Of a DNA stretch of 64,000 nucleotides, positions 1 through 8,430 are shown piece by piece; within the stretch, counting starts at the first letter, position 1, and each line of letters opens with the position of its first letter. The position numbers and the translations under genes were made by a program. The notes beneath the pieces are model-generated. The model did no database searches. It saw nothing but the letters and a program-made list of their open reading frames with translations, and was not told where the DNA came from. The DNA comes from Adlercreutzia caecimuris B7 (GTDB lineage: Bacteria > Actinomycetota > Coriobacteriia > Coriobacteriales > Eggerthellaceae): positions 1,578,258-1,642,257 of the forward strand of contig NZ_KE159646.1 of the NCBI RefSeq assembly GCF_000403355.2, in the 5' to 3' direction.

Positions 1-16
1 GTGAAAGCTGCTGGAG

Positions 17-2278
17 CTATGCCGCCTGCTTCGTGTCGTCGCCGGCAGCTACCTCCGCGGGGGTTTGGGCCGCACCGTTCTGTTCCACAACGTCGTCCTC
101 GGGCTCGCCAGAGGCGTTCTCGTCGCCGGCAGGAGTCGGCGCAGCTGCCGAGCCATCCGTATTTGCGTCAGCCGGGGCGCCCTCGGCGCCCGCGTCGCCA
201 GCCGCGCTGCCATCCGAACCTGCGGCATCCTCCGTCGCCGGGGCCTTGCCGTCGGCGCCCAAGATCTCGTAGGCAGGGCTCACGTTACTGCCCGCCGATT
301 CCACGTAGGTGAAGTTGATGACGTCGCCCACCTTATAGCCCACAATGTCCAGCAGGCCCGGCAGCGCGAAGTCGAAGATGTTGCCGTCCTCGTCCTCCAG
401 GGTCACATAGAAGTGGGTGTTACCCTCGATGACCGCTTGGTTGAGCGAGCGAATGGTGCCCTTCACGGTCTTCACGTCGGTGGCCGTGCCGCCGTCGCTC
501 TCGGTCACTACGCCGTTGGTGGCCAGCAGGGCCTCGTAGGCCTTCTGAGTGTCGGCAACCGTATCGCCCACGGCCACGTTCTGGTAGCGCTGGATGTCGA
601 TCATGGCGAACTTCTTCACCAGGCCCGCGCCGTCCTTCAGGGCCATGAAGTACGTGGGCTGGTTGCCCACATTGATGAGCAGCGGGAACGTGGAGGTGTA
701 GCGCAAGTTCTGCACCTGGCCCTCGGCCGATTCCATAGCCGAGTCCTCGGTGGCGCCAGCCACGCTGTAGAAGTGCGACTCCTGGGTGCGTTGGTTCACC
801 AACACGAAACCGATGATGGAGTTGTCGGCCGTGGCCGAGGTGACGCCGGTGTACACCCACACGTCGTCGTCCTTGGCGATGTAGTTGTAGCCGAGCGTGC
901 CGTCGGTGCCCGGCGTGGTGCGCACCACGCCCTCCTGGCCGAGGAACGAGTTCAGCCACCCGTTGTTATAGGCGCCCCACCAGTTGTACTGCTGGATGAG
1001 CAGCTCGGCCGGGAACACGCGGTCGACCCATTCGGGACACTCCTCCACCGACAGGTCCTGGGTCTCGCCCGTGGTGGCATCGCACAGCACCACGCGGCTG
1101 ATGGTCTCGCCGCCGAAGAGTCCGATGGTGAAGTCCTTCACAGGGCAGATCCACCAGGGATGCCCGTCTTCGTCAATCTCGAAGGACTTCTCGCCGAACA
1201 TGTAGAAGGGGTACTTCAGCTGCACATGGCGGTCGATGTTGCGGGCCAGAGGCTCGCTCTGGGAGTAGTAGATGGGGTTGTCGCCTAAACGCACGATCTC
1301 CGCGTCCTGGGTGGTCATGTTCACCAGAGCGTAGGCCGGAATACCGCCGTCGCGGTTGGTGAACCACTTGAACAGGTCGGCGTAACCCAAGGGGCTCACG
1401 CGCACCGGCGTGCCCTGGTAGTTGATCTGGGAGTACAGGTTCGACACCTCGAACTGGCTCACGTACTCGGGAATGGAGCCCATCTCGCGGTTGCCCAGCA
1501 GAATGGCCGAGTCGCGGTCGATGACGGGAATCTCGCTGTAGTTCACTTCCTTGATGTCCTGGGCGAACTCCAGCGTGTCGGTCTTCAGCACGTTGGAATA
1601 CTTCTCGGCATTGCCGGGGAAGATGGCCATGGACATGACAGCGCCGATGGCCACAAGCGCCACCACCGCCACTGGCACGAAGGACAGAATGCGGAAGGTC
1701 TTGGCCTTGCCCTCGTTCTTCGTCACTTCCTTGGTGCCGGTCTTGTACTGCTTGCTGCGCACCCAGAAGATGAGGAACAGCGGCAGCAGGATGACAATGA
1801 AGACAAAGCCCCAGAAGTCGGTAGAGTGAATGTTGATGGACGGGTGGAACCACCAGTAGGCGCCCGCGATAACGAGCAGGGCCACCAGAATCAACACCGC
1901 GAGCCACTTCTTGGATGGCAGGTGAAAGTCGTTGGCCAGAAACTCGAAATCAACCGTGGGGCCGCCGTTGCCGCCGTTGCCGCCCGCACCCGAGCCGCCC
2001 CGGCCACGTCCGCCGCCGTTGCCTGCGCCGCCGAATCCGCCGAAGCCCCCGAACGGGAAGCCCCCGAAACCGCCCACGCCGCCGCGCGAGCCCGAGGCGC
2101 CGGAGCCGCCATTCGCGCCGGATCCTGAAGCCGGGCCGCTGCCAGGCGTCTGCGGGCCAGCACCGGAGCCGGCGTTCGCGTTCGCACCCGATCCCGATTC
2201 CACGCCATCGGTGTTCATACCCGACTGACGAAGCGCCTCGAGCAGCGCATCCAAACCAGATTGTGCCACTAATCTCAT
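17..2278 (-). CDS. Uncharacterised multi-pass membrane protein with Gly-rich N-terminus
   Basis: I do not recognise a named family. From the start at 2278 the protein is 753 aa. It has a short N-terminal helix, a Gly/Ser/Asn-rich low-complexity stretch (about residues 28-107), three predicted membrane helices (about 124-143, 155-173 and 198-219), and a long region of roughly 390 residues that is probably extracytoplasmic. Near residues 610-670 there is a beta-rich segment that could be an OB-like fold, and the last 75 residues are Ala/Asp/Gly/Glu-rich and disordered. The ORF is open up to 2341, but the ATG at 2278 is preceded by AGGAGAGG, so I prefer it. A possible -10 TATAGT lies upstream near 2380. 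Function unknown; the topology suggests an envelope protein. Confidence 0.7.
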   Translation of the reverse strand: MRLVAQSGLDALLEALRQSGMNTDGVESGSGANANAGSGAGPQTPGSGPASGSGANGGSGASGSRGGVGGFGGFPFGGFGGFGGAGNGGGRGRGGSGAGGNGGNGGPTVDFEFLANDFHLPSKKWLAVLILVALLVIAGAYWWFHPSINIHSTDFWGFVFIVILLPLFLIFWVRSKQYKTGTKEVTKNEGKAKTFRILSFVPVAVVALVAIGAVMSMAIFPGNAEKYSNVLKTDTLEFAQDIKEVNYSEIPVIDRDSAILLGNREMGSIPEYVSQFEVSNLYSQINYQGTPVRVSPLGYADLFKWFTNRDGGIPAYALVNMTTQDAEIVRLGDNPIYYSQSEPLARNIDRHVQLKYPFYMFGEKSFEIDEDGHPWWICPVKDFTIGLFGGETISRVVLCDATTGETQDLSVEECPEWVDRVFPAELLIQQYNWWGAYNNGWLNSFLGQEGVVRTTPGTDGTLGYNYIAKDDDVWVYTGVTSATADNSIIGFVLVNQRTQESHFYSVAGATEDSAMESAEGQVQNLRYTSTFPLLINVGNQPTYFMALKDGAGLVKKFAMIDIQRYQNVAVGDTVADTQKAYEALLATNGVVTESDGGTATDVKTVKGTIRSLNQAVIEGNTHFYVTLEDEDGNIFDFALPGLLDIVGYKVGDVINFTYVESAGSNVSPAYEILGADGKAPATEDAAGSDGSAAGDAGAEGAPADANTDGSAAAPTPAGDENASGEPEDDVVEQNGAAQTPAEVAAGDDTKQAA

Positions 2279-2463
2279 CCTCTCCTGATGGGCTCCCGCC
2301 GAATGCGGCTCCTCGCCGCACCGCGGGCAAACCCGTCGCACGCGGGGTCTTTCCCTGCCCCGCCCAAAGGTTTCGTGACACTATACCCGAACGGCCCCCG
2401 CCGAGGCGGAGGCCGTCAAATACCCGAAAGAAAACCGCAAGGTTGAAGCTGCGCGCACCGTTC

Positions 2464-3780
2464 CTACAGGATCGCGCGGCTCATCTCGCCGACGACCTCC
2501 TCCAGGCGCACCTTGGCCTCGGTGTGGGTGGCCATGTCGCGCAGGGTCACCTCGCCCGCATCCAGCTCGTCGGGGCCGAGCACGGCCACGCGGGCCGCTC
2601 CCAGCTTGTCGGCCAGCTTGAACTGGCTCTTCAAGGAGCGCTTCTGGTGGTCCATCTCGGTGACGAAGCCGGCGTCGCGGCACTCCTGCACAAGCGCGAA
2701 GGCCCGGGCTCGCACGGTGTCGTCTACGCAGGCCACGAACAGATCGCACCTCTGGGCGCGGGGGAATTCCACACCGGCCGCCTCTAGGGCCAGCACGCAG
2801 CGCTCGAAGCCGAGGGCGAAGCCGAGGCCCGGGGTGGCTCGTCCGCCCACTTCCTCGGCCAGCTTGTCGTAGCGCCCGCCGCCGCCGATGGCGTTCTGGG
2901 AACCCATGCCGTTGTCCACCTGCACCTCGAACACCGTGCGCGTGTAATAATCGAGCCCGCGCACGAGCTTGTAGTCCTCCTCGTAGACCACGCCCGCGCC
3001 GTCGAGCAGGGCCTTCACGGCCCCGTAGTGCTCGCGACAGTCATCGCAGAGATGGTCGGTGATCTTCGGCGCCTCGGCCATCACCGCGGCACACTGGGGG
3101 TTCTTGCAGTCGAAGGCCCGCAGCGGGTTCACCTCGGCGCGCGTGAGGCAGGTCTCGCACAACTCGCCGGCATGCGCGTCCATGTAGGCGCGCACCTGCT
3201 CGCGGTAGGCCGGGCGGCACTGCTCGCAGCCCATGGAGTTCAGCAGCAGGCGCATGGACTCGCGCGGAATGCCCACCTTCTCGTAGAAGCGCATGAGCAT
3301 GATGATGGCCTCGGCGTCGATGGTGGGCTCCTCGGCACCCAGGCACTCCACACCCACCTGGTTGAACTGGCGCTGGCGGCCCTTCTGCGGACGCTCGGCG
3401 CGAAACATCGGGCCCGCGTACATGAGCTTCGCGGGTGCCGCCCCCTGAGGCACCAAGTCGTGCTGCACCACGGCGCGCACCACGCCAGCCGTGCCCTCGG
3501 GGCGCAGCGACAGGCGGCTTTTCGCCTTCGGGGCCTTCCCCTCTTCCACCCAGCGGCGCAAATTCTCGCCGGAGATGGCCGTGAACATCTCCTTGGACAC
3601 CACGTCGGTCGCCTCGCCGATGCCGCGGACGAACAGCTCGGTCTGCTCCATGATGGGCGTGTCGATGGGCAGATAACCATAGGTGCCGAACACCTCGGCC
3701 GCCGTCTGCTTGAACTGGTTCCAGAACAGCGCCTCGTCGGGCAGAAGATCGCGCGTCCCTTCAGGTGCGTTAATGGCCAT
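2464..3780 (-). CDS. hisS: Histidine--tRNA ligase
   Basis: Cytoplasmic class II aminoacyl-tRNA synthetase that charges tRNA-His with histidine. The 438-aa product begins with the family-typical APEGTRDLLPDE, has the class II motif 2 region (FRAERPQKGRQRQFNQ), the histidine-binding LVRGLDYYTRTVFE and the GGGGRYD segment, and ends in an anticodon-binding domain. A central CxxC...CxxC-rich insertion (about residues 190-260) is seen in many Gram-positive HisRS proteins. The ATG at 3780 is chosen over an in-frame ATG 30 bases upstream because GAAGGA sits at good spacing and the family starts just before APEGT. It appears to be a single transcription unit. Confidence 0.97.
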   Translation of the reverse strand: MAINAPEGTRDLLPDEALFWNQFKQTAAEVFGTYGYLPIDTPIMEQTELFVRGIGEATDVVSKEMFTAISGENLRRWVEEGKAPKAKSRLSLRPEGTAGVVRAVVQHDLVPQGAAPAKLMYAGPMFRAERPQKGRQRQFNQVGVECLGAEEPTIDAEAIIMLMRFYEKVGIPRESMRLLLNSMGCEQCRPAYREQVRAYMDAHAGELCETCLTRAEVNPLRAFDCKNPQCAAVMAEAPKITDHLCDDCREHYGAVKALLDGAGVVYEEDYKLVRGLDYYTRTVFEVQVDNGMGSQNAIGGGGRYDKLAEEVGGRATPGLGFALGFERCVLALEAAGVEFPRAQRCDLFVACVDDTVRARAFALVQECRDAGFVTEMDHQKRSLKSQFKLADKLGAARVAVLGPDELDAGEVTLRDMATHTEAKVRLEEVVGEMSRAIL

Positions 3781-3853
3781 AGCGAGTCCTTCGTCGTCAT
3801 CGGGCGCCATGCGCCCCTCTCAGATAAGCTCCGGGTATTGTAACGCAAGCGCC

Positions 3854-3885
3854 AAAAAGGCGCGCACCGGAAACCGATGCGCGCC
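3854..3885 (-). terminator. Rho-independent terminator
   Basis: On the minus strand a GC-rich hairpin (arms GGCGCGCA and TGCGCGCC, extended by CGG/CCG) is followed by TTTTT. It closes the transcription unit made of the NifX-like gene and the surface-protein remnant. Confidence 0.8.
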
Positions 3886-3912
3886 CCAGCATGATCGTTG
3901 TACGTCTATCTG

Positions 3913-4194
3913 TTAGTCGAACGTCCAGCGAAGCTGGCCGCGCGCGCCCTTCACCTTGTAGCTGTAGTGCTTGCCGCTCGTGTAGGTAGTCTTCCCCACC
4001 TTCTTGTTGGCCACGACATAGACGTAGTAGTTCTTCTTGGGGCTGAACTTCTTGCCCTTGAGCTTCTTCAACGTGACCGACGATTTCGACGACTTCACCG
4101 TCGCGAGCTTCTTTACCGCACCGTAAAGAAGCAAGGCGACCTGCAGCAGGCTCGGCGCAAAGGAAAAGGACGGCACCGAAGCGCCGCCCTTCAA
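3913..4194 (-). pseudogene. Remnant of a fibronectin-type III-like surface protein C-terminus
   Basis: A 93-codon open frame with only a TTG start and no clear ribosome binding site. Its second half is Lys/Tyr/Val-rich and ends in a strand pattern (for example NYYVYVVANKKVGKTTYTSG) typical of the last strands of fibronectin-type III-like repeats in Coriobacterial surface proteins. The first half has no such pattern and no signal peptide. Because it keeps a terminator but lacks the rest of a surface protein, I read it as a decayed C-terminal fragment now downstream of the NifX-like gene. It could instead be a short expressed protein; the evidence is limited. Confidence 0.45.
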
Positions 4195-4217
4195 AGCCTT
4201 TTGAACCGTCGTGTGGC

Positions 4218-4598
4218 CTAGTGGTGGTGCTGGCAGGCTTGGGAGGGATCCATAACGGGGGCCTCGCCGGCGGCCACGGCAGCTGCGGCATCGCCCACCT
4301 GTGGGTGCACGTTGTCGAAGTACACAGTGATGCCCGCCTGGTTGAAACCCGCAAGCGGGCGTCCGCCCATGCCCGCGGCCACGATGGCGTCCACGCCCTC
4401 GCCCGCCAAGAGGCCCACCGGGCGCAGGCAGCCGCCCGACTCGTGGGGCGGATTCTCCACCACGCCGGTCTCGGACAGCACTTTACCGTCCTCGATAGTC
4501 ACGATGGTAAAGCGATCGCAGTGGCCGAAATGCCCCGCACGCTGGGCCTCAAGCCCCGCCTCGCCCATGGTGGGTACGGCCAGTTTCATCGTCGTCAT
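4218..4598 (-). CDS. Dinitrogenase iron-molybdenum cofactor (NifX/NifB-like) family protein
   Basis: A 126-aa single-domain protein of the family that includes NifX, NafY and the C-terminus of NifB. It has the typical N-terminal strand (MKLAVPTMGE), the FGHCDRFTIV signature, and a central VDAIVAAGMGGRPLAGFNQ helix-strand. It ends in a His cluster (QHHH) that could bind metal. Family members bind or carry Fe-S/Mo clusters; in organisms without nitrogenase their exact role is usually unknown, and no nif genes are seen here. The ATG at 4598 has GGAG seven bases upstream; an in-frame ATG at residue 4 is an alternative. Confidence 0.88.
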   Translation of the reverse strand: MTTMKLAVPTMGEAGLEAQRAGHFGHCDRFTIVTIEDGKVLSETGVVENPPHESGGCLRPVGLLAGEGVDAIVAAGMGGRPLAGFNQAGITVYFDNVHPQVGDAAAAVAAGEAPVMDPSQACQHHH

Positions 4599-4766
4599 AA
4601 GCGTCTCCAATCTCGGAATATGTCTCACCTGCTATTCAACGGGAAGGCAGCGCAAGCGTCAAGTTCGACCACAAAACCCGCAGGTTCGCTCCAGGAGGCA
4701 CCGCGGCAAGCAGAGAGGTCATGCCCGATAATCTGACTCGCCTTTCACCTGGCGTGCTATCCCACT

Positions 4767-4790
4767 AAAAAGGGCGCCCGCAGGCGCCCT
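4767..4790 (-). terminator. Rho-independent terminator downstream of leuB
   Basis: The minus strand reads a perfect stem (AGGGCGCC / GGCGCCCT) followed by TTTTT. It lies 43 bases beyond the leuB stop. The rest of the leuB to NifX-like gap (4599-4766) shows no gene. Confidence 0.85.
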
Positions 4791-4832
4791 CGCATTGGCC
4801 AAAGCCCGCCGCGCAAGGGTGGCCGGCAACCG

Positions 4833-5939
4833 CTACAGGTGCGCCACCACCAAGTCGCCCATGCGCTCGGTGCCGACCACGTGATCGGCAGGCGTCTCGG
4901 CGTCCTTGATGTCGCCGGTGCGCCAGCCCTCGTCGAGCACCTCAGTCACGGCGCGGCGGATGTCGTCGGCCGCATCAGCCATGTCGAAGCTGTAGCGCAG
5001 CATCATCTCCACCGAGAGAATCTGCGCGAGCGGGTTGGCGATGCCGCGGCCGGCGATGTCGGGCGCGCTGCCGTGACTCGGCTCGTAGAGGGCCACGCCA
5101 TCGCCCAAGCTGGCGCTGGCCAGCATGCCGAGCGAGCCCGTGATCTGGGCCGCCTCGTCGGAGAGGATGTCTCCGAACATGTTCTCGGTCACCACCACGT
5201 CGAAGTCGGCCGGGCGGTTGATAAGCTGCATGGCGGTGTTGTCCACCAACAGATCTTCCAGCTGAACGTCGGCGTAGGCCTCGTCGTGCACGCGGTGCAC
5301 GATCTCGCGCCACAGACGGCTCGTCTCCAGCACGTTGGCCTTATCGACGCTGGTCACCTTACCCCGACGCTTGCGGGCGATCTCGAAGGCCTGGCGGGCG
5401 ATGCGCTCGATCTCGTACTCGGAGTACTCAAGCGTGTCGTAGGCCCGCTGACCCGGGGCGCCGTCCACTCCGGCGGCCGGTTCGTCATAGAAGCGCTCGC
5501 GACGGCCGAAGTACAGACCACCCGTCAGCTCGCGCACGATCATCATGTCCACGCCGTCCACGATTTCAGGGCGTAGGGTGGACGCATCGGCCAGGGCGTT
5601 GAAGATCTGCACCGGGCGCAGGTTCGTGTACAGCCCCAGCTCCTTGCGGATGCCGAGCAGGCCCTGCTCCGGGCGCGGGGCATTCGGGTCGGTGGTGTCC
5701 CACTTCGGACCGCCCACCGCGGCCAGCAGCACCGCATCCGACGCACGGGCCGCCTCCAGCGTGGCCTGCGGCAGAGGCTCGCCGGTCACATCGATGGCCG
5801 CGCCGCCGATAAGGGCATCGGCGTACTCGAAGGCCGTATCGTACTTCGCGCCCACGGCGTTCAGCACCTTCACGCCCTCGGCGATAATCTCCGGACCGAT
5901 GCCGTCACCGGGCAGCAGGCAGATCTTATAGGTGTTCAT
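4833..5939 (-). CDS. leuB: 3-isopropylmalate dehydrogenase
   Basis: Catalyses NAD-dependent oxidative decarboxylation of 3-isopropylmalate, the third step of leucine synthesis. The 368-aa protein has the N-terminal [12 protein letters not shown] motif, substrate-binding arginines in the [20 protein letters not shown] segment, the metal-binding aspartates in [19 protein letters not shown], and the NAD-binding [18 protein letters not shown]. The start at 5939 ([13 protein letters not shown]) has GGAGG upstream and fits the family N-terminus. It follows leuC and leuD on the same strand but is separated from leuD by 328 bases that hold a small ORF and an antisense promoter (see 5935-6254). Confidence 0.97.
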   Translation of the reverse strand: MNTYKICLLPGDGIGPEIIAEGVKVLNAVGAKYDTAFEYADALIGGAAIDVTGEPLPQATLEAARASDAVLLAAVGGPKWDTTDPNAPRPEQGLLGIRKELGLYTNLRPVQIFNALADASTLRPEIVDGVDMMIVRELTGGLYFGRRERFYDEPAAGVDGAPGQRAYDTLEYSEYEIERIARQAFEIARKRRGKVTSVDKANVLETSRLWREIVHRVHDEAYADVQLEDLLVDNTAMQLINRPADFDVVVTENMFGDILSDEAAQITGSLGMLASASLGDGVALYEPSHGSAPDIAGRGIANPLAQILSVEMMLRYSFDMADAADDIRRAVTEVLDEGWRTGDIKDAETPADHVVGTERMGDLVVAHL

Positions 5940-5963
5940 CTCTTCCTTCCTCCGTGTTATAAT
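5935..5963 (+). promoter_or_regulatory. Plus-strand sigma-70-type promoter, extended -10
   Basis: TTCATC (5935-5940), a 17-base spacer, then a perfect TATAAT (5958-5963) preceded by TG one base upstream (extended -10). There is no plus-strand gene downstream. Transcription from here would run antisense to the leuB leader and to the 3' end of the small ORF at 6030-6170. Confidence 0.55.
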
Positions 5964-5969
5964 GCAGAA

Positions 5970-6060
5970 AGCCGGCAAAGCCCGTCAGTCGTTAACTGGG
6001 AGCGGGCGGCGCAGGTTAGTACGAATTGGTTAGGACCGGTGGCCGCCGGTCCTTTCCTTT
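5970..6060 (+). ncRNA. Candidate antisense small RNA (type I antitoxin-like)
   Basis: Predicted transcript of about 90 nt, running from just after the extended -10 promoter (5958-5963) to a hairpin with a T-rich tail (6033-6060). It is antisense to the last ten codons and the 3' untranslated region of the 46-aa ORF on the opposite strand. This convergent 3'-overlap is the layout of known type I toxin-antitoxin loci such as txpA/ratA. It would also overlap the leuB 5' leader, so an alternative is a leuB regulatory RNA. Existence is inferred from the signals only. Confidence 0.4.
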
Positions 6061-6170
6061 TCTCCCTTCGTCATCCGTCGTTGCTTATATTCTCTCCAGA
6101 CTTCGAGCAAAAGCCCGGCAACCGTGGCAAGGGCTGCGCAGCCATTCAAGATTTCAAGGAATATATCCAT
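6030..6170 (-). CDS. 46-aa hydrophobic small protein, candidate type I toxin
   Basis: A short ORF starting at ATG 6170 with a strong AGGAGG seven to eight bases upstream, ending TAA at 6030. The product has an N-terminal hydrophobic helix (MDIFLEILNGCAALATVAGL, continuing LLEVW) followed by a strongly basic, charged tail (REYKQRRMTKGEKERT). This shape (one membrane span, cationic C-terminus, under 50 aa) matches holin-like type I toxins, though I see no specific family signature. It has its own extended -10 promoter (6226-6231) and a convergent antisense RNA candidate. It is too short for routine gene finders. Toxicity is inferred. Confidence 0.55.
   Translation of the reverse strand: MDIFLEILNGCAALATVAGLLLEVWREYKQRRMTKGEKERTGGHRS
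6033..6061 (+). terminator. Plus-strand terminator hairpin
   Basis: Arms GGACCGG (6033-6039) and CCGGTCC (6046-6052), a 6-base loop, then TTTCCTTTT. The T-rich tail is only on the plus strand, so the terminator serves a plus-strand RNA although no plus-strand gene is present. Its left arm overlaps the final codons of the minus-strand small ORF. Confidence 0.55.
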
Positions 6171-6225
6171 AGGAAGCGCCTCCTCTCAGAAGCGCCACCC
6201 GCAAGCGGACTTTGCCGGCCTCCTT

Positions 6226-6254
6226 AGTATACCAGCTTTCACATACCAATAATA
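6226..6254 (-). promoter_or_regulatory. Minus-strand promoter for the 46-aa ORF
   Basis: On the minus strand TG-G-TATACT forms an extended -10 (TATACT at 6231-6226). The -35 region (TTATTG or TATTAT, spacing 15-17) is weak. It lies in an unusually AT-rich patch just after the leuD stop and would give a leader of about 50 nt before the ATG at 6170. Confidence 0.45.
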
Positions 6255-6267
6255 CGAATAAATGTTC

Positions 6268-6762
6268 CTATTTCCCGAGCTTCTTCTGCCAGCGCGGCAC
6301 CAGGCCGCCGGCGTTGATGATCTCCATGAGGAACGGCGGGAAGGGCTGGGCCGTGAAGGTCGCGCCCGTGGTCTCGTCGACGATGACGCCGCTGTCGGCA
6401 TCCACGCTCACCACGTCGCCGTTGCGAATGGCCTCCACCGCCTCGGGGCACTCCATGATGGCCAGCCCCGTGTTGATGGCGTTGCGGTAGAAGATGCGGG
6501 CGAAGCTCTTGGCGATGACCACGTCCACCCCGGCCGCCTTGATAGCGATAGGCGCGTGCTCCCGCGAGCTTCCGCAGCCGAAGTTCTCGTCGGCCACGAT
6601 GATGTCGCCCGGTTGCACGTTGTTCACGAATTCCGTGTCAAGATCCTCCAGGCAGTGCTTGGCCAGCTCCGCCGGATCAGAGGTGTTCAGGTAGCGGGCC
6701 GGGATGATGACGTCGGTGTCGATGTCGCGGCCGTAGCGGTGCACGGTTCCCTTGAATTGCAT
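6268..6762 (-). CDS. leuD: 3-isopropylmalate dehydratase small subunit
   Basis: Small (swivel-domain) subunit of isopropylmalate isomerase, which with LeuC converts 2- to 3-isopropylmalate. The 164-aa protein has the characteristic DIDTDVIIPARYL near the start, ENFGCGSSREHAPIAIK, and the substrate-domain segment SFARIFYRNAINTGL. The ATG at 6762 lies 14 bases after the leuC stop with a GGAAGGGAAG leader, so leuC and leuD are one operon and are likely translationally linked. Confidence 0.96.
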   Translation of the reverse strand: MQFKGTVHRYGRDIDTDVIIPARYLNTSDPAELAKHCLEDLDTEFVNNVQPGDIIVADENFGCGSSREHAPIAIKAAGVDVVIAKSFARIFYRNAINTGLAIMECPEAVEAIRNGDVVSVDADSGVIVDETTGATFTAQPFPPFLMEIINAGGLVPRWQKKLGK

Positions 6763-6776
6763 GAGGCTTCCCTTCC

Positions 6777-8063
6777 CTATTCGGCCGCGCAGGCGACCGG
6801 CTCCAAGTCTTCCGGAAGGCCGATGTGGCCGAGCACGGCGCTGGCGGCGGCCACGGCCGGCGAGGAGAGGTACACCTCGCTCGTGGGGTCGCCCATGCGG
6901 CCGACGAAGTTGCGGTTGGTGGTGGCGATGGCGCGCTCGCCGGCGGCCAGGATGCCCATGTAGCCGCCCAGGCACGGCCCGCAGGTGGGGGTGGACACCG
7001 CGCAGTGGGCGTTGATGAAGATGTCCATGAGCCCCTCGGCGATGCACTGCTGGTACACCTGCTGAGTAGCCGGGATGACGATGCAGCGCACGTCCGGGTG
7101 CACCGTGCGTCCCTTGAGTACCGCGGCGGCCTGGCGCATGTCGTCCAGACGGCCGTTGGTGCAACTGCCGATGACCGCTTGGTCGATCTTCACGTCGCGG
7201 GCCTCGGCCACCGGGCGCGTGTTGCTCGGCAGGTGCGGGAAGGCCACCGTCGGCACGATGTCGGCGGCGTCAATCTCGATGACCTGGGCGAACTCGGCGT
7301 CCTCATCGGAGTAGTAGGCGGTATAGGGGCGCTCGACGCGGCCGTCCATATAGGCGCGGGTCACGTCGTCCACGGGGATGAGACCCGCCTTGCCACCGGC
7401 CTCGATGGCCATGTTCGAAATGGACAGGCGCTCGTCCATGGGCATGGTCGCAATGGCGCTGCCGGTGAACTCCATGGCCTTGTACAGGGCGCCGTCCACG
7501 CCGATCATGCCGATGATGTGCAGGATGACGTCTTTGCCTGTAACCCCCGGCGCCAGCTCGCCGTTAATGACGAACTTGATGGTCTCGGGCACCTTGAACC
7601 AGGCCTTGCCGCAGGCCATGCCCACGCCGGCATCGGTAGAGCCCACGCCCGTGGAGAAGGCGCCCAAGGCGCCGTAGGTGCAGGTGTGGCTGTCGGCGCC
7701 GATGATGAGGTCGCCCGCGCCCACGACGCCCTGCTCGGGCAGAAGCGCGTGCTCCACGCCCATGCAGCCCACCTCGTAGTAGTGGGAGATGCCCTGCTCG
7801 CGCACGAAATCACGCACGATCTTGGCCTGCTCGGCGCTCTTGATGTCCTTATTGGGCACGTAGTGGTCGGGCACGAGGATCACGCGATCGGCGTCGAAGA
7901 CGCAGTCGGTAATCTCGCGCACGGTCTTGATGGCAATGGGGGCCGTGACGTCGTTGGCGAGCACCAGGTCGAGATCGCATTCGATCAACTGGCCGGGCAC
8001 CACCTCGTCGAGCCCCGCATGGGCGGCGAGAATCTTCTCCGCCATGGTCATGGGACGAGTCAA
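6777..8063 (-). CDS. leuC: 3-isopropylmalate dehydratase large subunit
   Basis: Large aconitase-family subunit carrying the 4Fe-4S cluster. Cluster cysteines are visible in GSCTNGR and in the CxxC of [31 protein letters not shown] is also typical. The product is 428 aa, the length of the bacterial/archaeal-type LeuC. I choose the TTG at 8063 because AAAGGAG lies six bases upstream, giving [17 protein letters not shown]; an ATG four codons further in is the alternative, and an upstream ATG at 8087 would place the Shine-Dalgarno inside the gene. Confidence 0.95.
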   Translation of the reverse strand: MTRPMTMAEKILAAHAGLDEVVPGQLIECDLDLVLANDVTAPIAIKTVREITDCVFDADRVILVPDHYVPNKDIKSAEQAKIVRDFVREQGISHYYEVGCMGVEHALLPEQGVVGAGDLIIGADSHTCTYGALGAFSTGVGSTDAGVGMACGKAWFKVPETIKFVINGELAPGVTGKDVILHIIGMIGVDGALYKAMEFTGSAIATMPMDERLSISNMAIEAGGKAGLIPVDDVTRAYMDGRVERPYTAYYSDEDAEFAQVIEIDAADIVPTVAFPHLPSNTRPVAEARDVKIDQAVIGSCTNGRLDDMRQAAAVLKGRTVHPDVRCIVIPATQQVYQQCIAEGLMDIFINAHCAVSTPTCGPCLGGYMGILAAGERAIATTNRNFVGRMGDPTSEVYLSSPAVAAASAVLGHIGLPEDLEPVACAAE

Positions 8064-8107
8064 GGGAAGCTCCTTTACGCAACGCAAACCTTACTGAAAG
8101 CCGCATA

Positions 8108-8116
8108 ATTGTAGCA
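8108..8116 (-). promoter_or_regulatory. Possible leuCD promoter (-10)
   Basis: Minus-strand TGC-TACAAT forms an extended -10 about 45 bases upstream of the leuC start. No good -35 is seen. The remaining gap to the next gene (8117-8333) shows no ORF and no recognisable T-box or leader peptide rich in leucine. Confidence 0.3.
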
Positions 8117-8333
8117 CCGTGCGACTGCATGGAGTTTTTTCTCCCTCGAAGTGGCGCGAAACGTCGGAATTGGTGCACATTCTCTCGACTTGGGGCGCGC
8201 GGCCTGGCGTCTGCGTCATGAAAGGCCCGAGAATTGGAGGCGATCGAGGGTGATGGGCCCGCCCTCGCCCCCATCGTGCACCAGAACCGAAACTTTGCGC
8301 CACATTTCCCCTACCGCAGCTGCAAGGCGCAGC

Positions 8334-8360
8334 AAAATGCCGCCCCGGAGGGCGGCATTT
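8334..8360 (-). terminator. Rho-independent terminator after the Tat flavoprotein gene
   Basis: Perfect 10-bp stem (AATGCCGCCC / GGGCGGCATT) with loop CGGA. It is followed by TTTT on the minus strand and by TTT on the plus strand. It lies about 70 bases after the stop at 8431. Confidence 0.8.
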
Positions 8361-8430
8361 GAGGGAGGGTAGGAAACGGCGCGCTCAGCCTGCTGTGGCG
8401 AGCCGGTGCGCCAGCTGGGAGCGAGGCGCC

